From Rudanella sp. (GTDB taxonomy: Bacteria > Bacteroidota > Bacteroidia > Cytophagales > Spirosomataceae), in assembly GCA_026785985.1 (NCBI GenBank), contig JAJAYX010000306.1, positions 1-5,801 of the forward strand: a DNA stretch of 5,801 bases, read 5' to 3'. The position numbers were made by a program, and so were the translations under genes. The notes beneath the pieces are model-generated. The model had not been told where the DNA came from. It saw only the letters and a list, made by a program, of their open reading frames with translations, and did not search any database. Shown here in pieces: positions 1 to 5,801 of this stretch. Positions within the stretch are counted from its first letter, which is position 1; each line of letters opens with the position of its first letter.

Positions 1-1
1 C

Positions 2-2578
2 GGTATTTATATCTCCAACGAGGACGCCGTACCCGATTATCTGTACCTGAACAATGCGGGAAAGTCGGGGTCCGCCTTCCGTGATGTGTTGAGCAAAAGC
101 CTGGGGCACACCTCCAACTTTTCGATGGGTAACGACGTGGCCGACATCAACAACGATGCCCGCCCCGACATTATGACCCTCGATATGTTGCCCGAAGATA
201 ACCGTCGGCAGAAGCTTCTGATGGCCCCCGACAATTACGAAAAGTTCGCGTTTGGTGTGGAATCGGGCTTTCATCACCAGTATATGCGGAATATGCTGCA
301 CCTGAACGAAGGGGGTAGCACACCGACCTTCCGCGAGGTAGGGCAGTTGGCGGGCATCTCCAACACCGACTGGAGTTGGGCACCGCTCTTCGCCGATTAT
401 GATAACGATGGCTGGAAAGACCTCTGCATCACCAACGGCTATGTGCGGGATTATACCAACCTCGATTTCCTGAAATACATGGCCGATTTCATGCAGAATC
501 GGCCCACCGATGTGCAGCGAAACGACGTACTTGACCTGGTGCATAAAATGCCGGCATCGAACGTGACCAACTACCTGTTTCGGAATCAGATGGGTGATAC
601 GAAAGAAACCGAAGCGGCCTTTGCCAACATGAGCGCGGCCTGGGGTTTGAACCAGCAATCGAACAGCACCGGAGCCGCCTATGCCGACCTCGACAACGAC
701 GGTGATCTGGATTTGGTAGTGAACAATACGAATCAGCCCGCTTTCATTTTCCGGAATGAAACCAGCAAATTGCGCAAGCACCATTACCTCGCGCTGAACT
801 TGCAGGGAGCCGGAGCCAACACGCAGGGCGTTGGCACCAAAGTCAGTGTTTATCAAGGTAATAAACAGCAGTTTGTGGAACAGATGCCCACCCGTGGCTA
901 CCAGTCGAGTGTATCGCCGAGGGTGCATATTGGCCTCGGTACCAACCCCGTTATCGACTCCATTCGAGTGGTTTGGCCAATGGGTAAACAACAGTTAATC
1001 CGGGGCGTAAAAGCCGACCAACTTCTAACCGTGCGCGAGGCTGATGCCAACGGCACATATCGACCCGGCAGTTCGCCCGCGCCTTTGTTCCGGGAATCGA
1101 CCGGCGTTTTGGCCCATGCCTACCCCACCACCACCACCAACTATTTCAAACGGCAACCACTGCTCGTGAACGCCCAATCATTCAACGGCCCCTGCCTGAC
1201 AACGGCCGATGTGAACGGCGACGGGCGCGAGGATGTGTATGCCGGGGGAAGCAACGGGCGGGCCGGGGTGCTGTTTCTGCAACAACCCAACGGCAGTTTT
1301 AGCAAACGACCCCACCCTGCTTTCGACACCGACAAAGTCTGCGAAGATGCCGACGCGGTGTTTTTCGATGCCAACGGCGACAGCTTCCCCGACCTCTACG
1401 TGTGCAGTGGGGGCTACGGCGACCTCACCGCCGAAACGGATGCCCCAACGGATGTTGCCCGTTTGCAGGATCGACTCTATCTGAACGATGGCAAGGGCAA
1501 TTTTACCAAACAACCCAACGCCCTGCCAGCCCTCAAAACCAGCACCTCCTGCGTCCGCGTGGCCGACATCAACGGCGATAACAAGCCCGATTTGTTCGTG
1601 GGGGGGCGGGTAATTCCCGGTCGCTACCCCGAAGCCCCCCGCTCGTTTTTGCTGGTGAATAATGGCAATGGACAGGGTGGCTCTCCGACTTTTGTGGATC
1701 AAACCAAACAATTCGCCCCAATGCTCGAACGCATTGGCATGGTGACCGACGCAGCCTGGGCCGACCTCGATAACGACCGTAAACCCGAACTCGTGATCGT
1801 AGGCGAGTGGATGCCCGTAACGGTGCTTGGCTGGTCGGGAAGCCAATTAACTGACCAGACAATCCCATTTTTGGGCAAAGAATACCGGGGCTGGTGGAAC
1901 AAAATCATGGTAGATGACCTCAACGGCGACGGGCGGCCCGATCTGGTGGTGGGTAATCAGGGCCTGAACACCCAATGCCGCGTCAGCGACCGCGAACCCG
2001 CCGAACTGGTCTATAAAGACTTCGACAACAATGGCAAAATCGATCCGGTTCTGTGCCTGTTCGTGCAGGGCAAATCGTACCCCCACGCCACCCGCGACGA
2101 ACTCCTTGACCAAATCGGGATGCTCCGTAAACGCTTCACAACCTACGAAAGCTACGCCAATGCCACCCTCACCGACGTGTTCTCGACCGAAGAACTGAAC
2201 GGGGCTAAAAATCTAACTGCCAACGAGTTCCGAACCATGAGTTTCATAAGCATACCGGGCGGAAAATACGTGGCCAAACCCCTGCCAATGGCTGCCCAAA
2301 CGTCGCCCATTTTCACGCTCACCCCGATTGATTTCGACAAAGACGGACGTAAAGACCTCCTGCTCTGCGGCAACACCTACCAAGCCCGTCTCCGCTTTGG
2401 CCGTTCCGATGCCAATCGGGGCCTGCTCCTCAACGGTGACGGTAAAGGCGGTTTCACTCCTATTCCGCAAGCCCGGGCCGGTTTCGATCTCCGTGGCGAT
2501 GTGCGGGCAGTAGTGCCGATAGGGGATAAGTTACTAATTGGTGTAAACCAGCAGGCGGTACGGGTGTATGGAAGGTAG
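2..2578 (+). CDS. VCBS/FG-GAP repeat protein with UnbV/ASPIC domain (CRTAC1-like), 5'-truncated
   Basis: The frame is open from base 2 to a TAG at 2576-2578, giving 858 visible residues. The true start lies upstream, and an in-frame GTG at 86 is internal, because residues before it (PDYLYLNN) already read like the family. Ten calcium-loop-like motifs of the DxDxDGxxD type are visible at residues 48-56, 132-140, 229-237, 403-411, 456-464, 522-530, 588-596, 639-647, 673-681 and 777-785. Several are degenerate: 456-464 has Ser for Gly, and 588-596 ends in Glu. Between the third and fourth lies an UnbV/ASPIC domain at about 260-345, with GVGTKV, GYQSS, HIGLG and VVWPMG. Residues 695-765 look partly helical and lack loop motifs. 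Proteins of this family usually have about 1100-1200 residues with an N-terminal signal peptide, so the N-terminal quarter is probably missing. In Bacteroidota they are predicted surface or periplasmic beta-propellers, often found near SusC/SusD genes; no enzymatic activity can be assigned. The gene converges on the BNR gene and shares no operon with it here. The family call is firm, the function is not. Confidence 0.93.
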   Translation, partial: GIYISNEDAVPDYLYLNNAGKSGSAFRDVLSKSLGHTSNFSMGNDVADINNDARPDIMTLDMLPEDNRRQKLLMAPDNYEKFAFGVESGFHHQYMRNMLHLNEGGSTPTFREVGQLAGISNTDWSWAPLFADYDNDGWKDLCITNGYVRDYTNLDFLKYMADFMQNRPTDVQRNDVLDLVHKMPASNVTNYLFRNQMGDTKETEAAFANMSAAWGLNQQSNSTGAAYADLDNDGDLDLVVNNTNQPAFIFRNETSKLRKHHYLALNLQGAGANTQGVGTKVSVYQGNKQQFVEQMPTRGYQSSVSPRVHIGLGTNPVIDSIRVVWPMGKQQLIRGVKADQLLTVREADANGTYRPGSSPAPLFRESTGVLAHAYPTTTTNYFKRQPLLVNAQSFNGPCLTTADVNGDGREDVYAGGSNGRAGVLFLQQPNGSFSKRPHPAFDTDKVCEDADAVFFDANGDSFPDLYVCSGGYGDLTAETDAPTDVARLQDRLYLNDGKGNFTKQPNALPALKTSTSCVRVADINGDNKPDLFVGGRVIPGRYPEAPRSFLLVNNGNGQGGSPTFVDQTKQFAPMLERIGMVTDAAWADLDNDRKPELVIVGEWMPVTVLGWSGSQLTDQTIPFLGKEYRGWWNKIMVDDLNGDGRPDLVVGNQGLNTQCRVSDREPAELVYKDFDNNGKIDPVLCLFVQGKSYPHATRDELLDQIGMLRKRFTTYESYANATLTDVFSTEELNGAKNLTANEFRTMSFISIPGGKYVAKPLPMAAQTSPIFTLTPIDFDKDGRKDLLLCGNTYQARLRFGRSDANRGLLLNGDGKGGFTPIPQARAGFDLRGDVRAVVPIGDKLLIGVNQQAVRVYGR

Positions 2579-2585
2579 CACTTTC

Positions 2586-2630
2586 CTGATTGAAGGCAGG
2601 CACCTGCCGGTTAATCAACTTTTTCAGCTT
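2586..2630 (-). pseudogene. 15-codon remnant resembling the BNR gene's C-terminal tail (repeat copy A)
   Basis: These 45 bases match 2835-2879 at 40 positions, in direct orientation and without gaps. The differences are at 2598, 2615, 2616, 2621 and 2625. Read on the minus strand, the copy gives KLKKLINRQVPAFNQ, against KLKELVNRQVPAFNQ in the intact gene. Three changed codons are synonymous, and two alter the residue (E to K, V to I). Similarity stops abruptly on both sides: the codon downstream on the minus strand starts an unrelated sequence, and two codons upstream there is a TAA. It is too short to be a gene. I infer a scar of a related gene or a small local duplication; which one cannot be decided from this window. 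Confidence 0.7.
2587..2624 (+). terminator. Putative Rho-independent terminator of the FG-GAP/UnbV gene
   Basis: It begins 8 bases after the TAG of the plus-strand gene. TGATT (2587-2591) pairs with AATCA (2613-2617), and GGCAGG (2595-2600) can pair with CCTGCC (2603-2608). The 2-base loop is too tight, so the inner stem is more likely 5 bp with a 4-base loop. GAA and GGTT form an internal loop between the two stems. Five T residues follow at 2620-2624. The position and T-run fit termination of plus-strand transcripts. The internal loop and short T-run make it moderate rather than strong. The same bases form most of a diverged copy of the minus gene's 3' coding end. Confidence 0.55.
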
Positions 2631-2735
2631 ACTTTACTTAATACTTCTTTGACTTGGCCCGGAGTAGTGTTCTTTTTTAGCCGAATAACCATAATATTTT
2701 TGTTTTCCTACAATGAATGTAGAACGTTTTGACCG
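2631..2735. other. AT-rich convergent spacer with no gene
   Basis: This stretch lies between the two terminator-like hairpins. I see no open frame of useful length with a ribosome binding site. There is a small inverted repeat, CTACA / TGTAG, at 2708-2722 (5-bp stem, 5-base loop). There is also a chance-level match to the Bacteroidota -7 element TAnnTTTG at 2695-2702, which lacks a -33 TTTG at the right spacing and has no downstream plus-strand gene. Nothing here supports a promoter or an RNA gene. Confidence 0.6.
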
Positions 2736-2784
2736 AAAAAAAGATTTCTCTCCTCGACCTGCCAAAGGTGGACGAGGAGAGAAA
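2736..2784 (-). terminator. Strong Rho-independent terminator of the BNR-repeat gene
   Basis: A perfect 12-bp inverted repeat pairs 2745-2756 (TTTCTCTCCTCG) with 2773-2784 (CGAGGAGAGAAA). An inner ACCT/AGGT pairing may extend it. On the plus strand it is preceded by seven A residues at 2736-2742, so on the minus strand the stem is followed by TCTTTTTTT. It starts 8 bases after the minus-strand TAG. The plus-strand side has no T-run, so it should act mainly on minus-strand transcripts. Confidence 0.9.
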
Positions 2785-2792
2785 CAACACCA

Positions 2793-5700
2793 CTATTGCG
2801 CATTAATGGCCGGAATTCGTTGCTCCGTTACCAACTGATTGAAGGCTGGCACCTGCCGGTTAACTAACTCTTTTAGCTTGCCGAGGGCCGCGTCGGCCTG
2901 TTTGGCGAGGTCGTCATAAACTATGTAGGAGGCTTTGGTGGGTTTGGTATCTGCCGACGAGACCACTGAGGCTACGCCCGCCAGTTTATCGTTCAGGCGG
3001 ATGGGGTAGGCCAGGGCATCCTGCACCGCTTTCGATTTGGGCTGCATCAATGTCGATTCAATTTGATCGAGTTCTTCGAGCATCGGTTTAGTCGCTTTCT
3101 TGAACATTTCCGAAACCGCCGGGTCTTTCACATCTTTCAGGTAGCCGTTGATCTGGTTGCGAATCTGCCGAATCTGGTTCACGCCCTTGTGCGTTTCCGA
3201 CAACTTGTCGTTGATCTTTTGCATCAGCGCGAACTGAGCCTGATAGTCGGCCTCGGTTGTTTTCAGGCGCGGGTCTTTCCGAATCTCGATGGGTTGCTCT
3301 ACCACCACGGTTTTGCCCATCATCAGCCGCACTTTATACATACCCGGCATCACTTTGACACCCGTTCCCCGTCCCGTCCACATGATGTTGGTACCCTCCA
3401 CGGCGGTGGCATCGGGGTAGCGCATATCCCACAAAAACACGTTCATCCCAGCCTTGCTCGACACCACATCGCCCCGGCTGGCATCAGGATTCTGGTGAAA
3501 CTCCTTCGCAATTTTCAGCGGCTCGCCCTTTTTGTCTTTAGTGCTTGAACACGTGATAATCGAGTCGCCCGACGCGGTCATAAACTGCATTCTGAGTTCT
3601 TCGGTAGGGTTTTTCGAGAGATAATATCGCACTAGAACGCCGTTGGGGGCATTTTCACCCGCATCGGTCACGGGGCCGCGACGACCACCATTGCCGCCGT
3701 TCATCCGGTAAGCGTGACGGGGTTTGTAGAGGTGCGCCGTTTTCCCGGCAATCGTGCGGGCTGTTTCGGCATTGGCCAGTTCATGCAGCGGACTAACATC
3801 GTCCAGAATCCAGAACGCCCGACCGTGCGTAGCCACCACCAGGTCGCGCTCGCCCTTGTGAATTTGCAGGTCGCGAATGGGCGAAATGGGCAGATTCAGA
3901 TTCAGGCGTTGCCACGAAGCCCCGTCGTTGAGCGAAACATAAATGCCCCGTTCCGTACCCGCATACAGCAACCCCGCCTGATTAGGGTCTTCGCGGACAA
4001 CGTGGGTATATTCATCCATCGGAATCCCCCGCGTAATCATCGTCCAGGTTTTGCCATAGTCCGTTGTTTTGAGCAAATACGGCGTGCGGTCCCCCGACAT
4101 ATACCGCTTGGCGGCCACATAAGCCTTGCCCGGCGTGTGGTCGGAGAGGTGGATAATGCTAATAATGGCCCAATCCGGCAGCATCGACGCAGGCGGGGTG
4201 ATTTTTTGCCACGTTTTGCCCGCATCGCGGCTGATGTGCATCAGTCCATCGTCGGAGCCGGTCCAGTAGGTGCCCTTTTCCTGGGGCGATTCCGCAAAGG
4301 CATAGACCGTCGGGAAGGTCTCGGCCCCCGTGTTGTCTTTGGTGAGCAGACCACCCGTGTCGCCCTGCGTTTTGGGGTCATTGCGAGTTAGGTCGGGGCT
4401 GATGTCCTCCCACGAATGCCCGTCGTCGGTGCTGCGATGCACGAATTGCGAGGTGCAAAACAGCACGTTCGGATCGTGGGGCGAAAACACAATGGGGTAT
4501 GTCCACTGGAACCGGTATTTGCGGTTTGCCGAGGGAGCACCCATGCCGTATTCGGGATAGACATTGATGGTTTGCTCCTGATCGGTCGATTTGTCGTGGC
4601 GGGTAATCAGGCCGTCGTAACTACCCCCAAACGTCACATTGGGGTTTTTGGGGTCTGGCGTAATGTAGCCCGATTCGCCACCGGCCACGGGAAGCCAGTC
4701 GCTGCTGCCGATGGAAAAGCCCGTGGTGCGGCTCGCAATGCGGATAGACGAGTTGTCCTGCTGCGCGCCAAACACGTTATACGGAAACGAATTATCGAGC
4801 GCGACGTGGTAAAACTGCGAAGTCGGGATGTCAATGTCTGAGAACGTAGCCCCGCCGTTGAAGGTCACTTCGCCCCCGCCATCGTCGGCAATAATGTAGT
4901 TCAGGGGATTGCGCGGGTTCCACCAGATGTCGTGCGTATCGCCGTGATGCACGTTGATGGTCGTGAACGTTTTGCCTCCATCATACGATTTTTGGGCGTT
5001 CACGTTTAGTACAATCAGGCCGTTTTCGTTTTTGGGATCGCCCGCCAGCATCATGTAATACCAGGGTCGTTGCCAGAGGTTTTTGTCTTCGTTGATGAGT
5101 TGCCAGGTTTCGCCCGCATCGTCGGAGCGGTACAGACCCCCTTTGGCACTCTCAATCATGGCATAGAGCCGGTTCGAGTTAGCGGGTGAAACCGTTACGC
5201 CGATCTTACCCAACAAGCCTTTGGGCATTCCGGGACGGTCGTTGAGGTTAGTCCAGGTGTCGCCCCCGTCCGTCGATTTATACAAGCCACACCCTGGCCC
5301 TCCGCTGCTCATTTTGTAGCTGTTGCGGTAGGCTTGCCACATCGTCGCATACAGAATACGGGGGTTATTGGGGTCTATTTTGATGCAGGCCGCCCCGGTG
5401 CTGTCGTTTTTGGCCAGAATATGCTGCCATGTTTTACCCCCGTCGGTGGTGCGGAAAATGCCCCGTTCCTTGTTCGGCGCGAACGGATTGCCCAAAGCCG
5501 CCACGTAGGCCACGTCGGCATTAGTTGGGTGAACCTCGATGGTGCCAATGGCATCGGCCATCTTGAGGCCCATGTGTTTCCAGGTTTTACCCGCGTCGGT
5601 CGATTTATAGACTCCATCGCCATACGAGATATTACCCCGGATTTCGGGTTCGCCCATGCCCACATACAGCGTATTCGGGTCTGAGGGTGCCACTGTTACC

Positions 5701-5801
5701 GCCCCCACCGACGACGATTTAAAGGTGCTGTCGGAAATGTGATTCCAGTTGGCTCCCCCGTCGATGGTTTTCCAGACTCCCCCGCCCGTCGTCCCGAAGT
5801 A
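2793..5801 (-). CDS. Large BNR/Asp-box beta-propeller protein (VPS10/sortilin-like, 'glycosyl hydrolase'), 5'-truncated
   Basis: The frame is open from the right edge to a TAG at 2793-2795, giving 1002 visible residues. An in-frame GTG at 5706-5708 is not the start, because the residues before it already contain an Asp-box (KTIDGGANW, 11-19). Further Asp-boxes lie at residues 66-74, 117-125, 175-183, 225-233, 271-279, 456-464, 523-531, 578-586 and 622-630, with a degenerate one near 313-320. Family landmarks are GDTHDIWWNP (287-296), FGAQQDNS (344-351) and VATHGRAFWILDD (656-668), which closes the propeller part. After a Gly-rich linker (about 698-715) comes a probable Ig-like beta domain (about 720-840, with WDMRYPDA and PGMYKVRL). 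A helical, possibly coiled-coil tail (about 850-1002) follows. Relatives usually have about 1050-1100 residues, so only the signal peptide and first strands are probably missing. The 'glycosyl hydrolase' label comes from sialidase-like Asp-boxes; I see no catalytic set that proves hydrolysis. It is likely exported. The family call is firm, the substrate unknown. Confidence 0.93.
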   Translation of the reverse strand, partial: YFGTTGGGVWKTIDGGANWNHISDSTFKSSSVGAVTVAPSDPNTLYVGMGEPEIRGNISYGDGVYKSTDAGKTWKHMGLKMADAIGTIEVHPTNADVAYVAALGNPFAPNKERGIFRTTDGGKTWQHILAKNDSTGAACIKIDPNNPRILYATMWQAYRNSYKMSSGGPGCGLYKSTDGGDTWTNLNDRPGMPKGLLGKIGVTVSPANSNRLYAMIESAKGGLYRSDDAGETWQLINEDKNLWQRPWYYMMLAGDPKNENGLIVLNVNAQKSYDGGKTFTTINVHHGDTHDIWWNPRNPLNYIIADDGGGEVTFNGGATFSDIDIPTSQFYHVALDNSFPYNVFGAQQDNSSIRIASRTTGFSIGSSDWLPVAGGESGYITPDPKNPNVTFGGSYDGLITRHDKSTDQEQTINVYPEYGMGAPSANRKYRFQWTYPIVFSPHDPNVLFCTSQFVHRSTDDGHSWEDISPDLTRNDPKTQGDTGGLLTKDNTGAETFPTVYAFAESPQEKGTYWTGSDDGLMHISRDAGKTWQKITPPASMLPDWAIISIIHLSDHTPGKAYVAAKRYMSGDRTPYLLKTTDYGKTWTMITRGIPMDEYTHVVREDPNQAGLLYAGTERGIYVSLNDGASWQRLNLNLPISPIRDLQIHKGERDLVVATHGRAFWILDDVSPLHELANAETARTIAGKTAHLYKPRHAYRMNGGNGGRRGPVTDAGENAPNGVLVRYYLSKNPTEELRMQFMTASGDSIITCSSTKDKKGEPLKIAKEFHQNPDASRGDVVSSKAGMNVFLWDMRYPDATAVEGTNIMWTGRGTGVKVMPGMYKVRLMMGKTVVVEQPIEIRKDPRLKTTEADYQAQFALMQKINDKLSETHKGVNQIRQIRNQINGYLKDVKDPAVSEMFKKATKPMLEELDQIESTLMQPKSKAVQDALAYPIRLNDKLAGVASVVSSADTKPTKASYIVYDDLAKQADAALGKLKELVNRQVPAFNQLVTEQRIPAINAQ
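2835..2879 (-). repeat. Coding copy B of the 45-base repeat, inside the BNR gene
   Basis: This is the intact counterpart of 2586-2630, 249 bases away in the same orientation. It encodes visible residues 975-989 in the helical C-terminal tail of the BNR-repeat protein, 13 residues before its end. Its inverted repeat is weaker than in copy A: the central stem has a T-T mismatch at 2847, and the outer arm has mispaired bases at 2864-2865. Confidence 0.85.

Noticed and set aside
86..88. GTG as the start of the plus-strand gene
   Set aside because: The frame continues upstream to the window edge with family-like sequence, so this GTG is an internal codon.
1121..1140. Short run of ACC trinucleotides
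   Set aside because: It encodes a Thr-rich linker between domains and has only about four repeats, too short to suggest phase variation.
1178..1846. A 222-codon open frame on the minus strand, opposite the FG-GAP gene
   Set aside because: Its translation has no recognisable domain, and it lies wholly inside a firmly identified gene. GC-rich third positions in the real gene readily leave opposite frames open.
2695..2702. Match to the Bacteroidota -7 promoter element TAnnTTTG
   Set aside because: There is no TTTG at the proper -33 spacing and no plus-strand gene downstream before the opposing gene; a chance match is likely in an AT-rich spacer.
2708..2722. Small inverted repeat CTACA / TGTAG
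   Set aside because: A 5-bp stem with a 5-base loop, with no T-run and no adjacent promoter, is expected by chance.
3714..4391. A 225-codon open frame on the plus strand, opposite the BNR gene
   Set aside because: It is an antisense shadow of the Asp-box region. It has no family resemblance and lies within a well-supported gene.
5706..5708. GTG (minus strand) as the start of the BNR gene
   Set aside because: The 31 codons upstream are open and include a clear Asp-box, so the real start is beyond the window.
1..5801. A novel multi-gene system, mobile element or CRISPR array
   Set aside because: Only two genes are present, both from known large families. I saw no transposase, integrase, terminal inverted repeats, spaced direct repeats or toxin-antitoxin-like small genes.

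Overview
The window holds two long protein genes pointing at each other, both cut by the window edges, and a spacer of about 214 bases between them. The left gene (plus strand, 858 visible residues) encodes the C-terminal part of a VCBS/FG-GAP repeat protein with an internal UnbV/ASPIC domain (CRTAC1-like). The right gene (minus strand, 1002 visible residues) encodes nearly all of a large BNR/Asp-box (VPS10- or sortilin-like) beta-propeller protein of the kind usually annotated 'glycosyl hydrolase'. Both families are typically secreted or surface-exposed beta-propellers.

The likely source is a Bacteroidota bacterium, perhaps a Cytophagales member of the Spirosoma type. This is inference: the UnbV-centred FG-GAP architecture and the long BNR protein with the VATHGRAFWILDD signature are common there, and the coding DNA is fairly GC-rich with an AT-richer spacer. 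No rRNA, tRNA or taxonomic marker gene is present to confirm it.

Layout: 2-2578 is the plus-strand FG-GAP/UnbV gene, with its start off the left edge. 2579-2792 is the convergent spacer. It holds a hairpin with a T-run just after the plus gene, a non-coding stretch, and a strong 12-bp hairpin with a T-run serving the minus gene. 2793-5801 is the minus-strand BNR gene, with its start off the right edge. The genes converge, so they are not in one operon, and nothing shows that they act together. Both promoters and both signal peptides would lie outside the window.

The most interesting point is in the spacer. The 45 bases at 2586-2630 are a diverged copy (40 of 45 identical) of 15 codons near the 3' end of the minus-strand gene (2835-2879). 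The copy keeps the reading frame (13 of 15 residues identical) but has no flanking homology. It also forms the putative terminator of the plus-strand gene: four of its five differences from the coding copy improve the hairpin or the T-run. I found no sign of a defence system, CRISPR array, mobile element or other novel multi-gene system.
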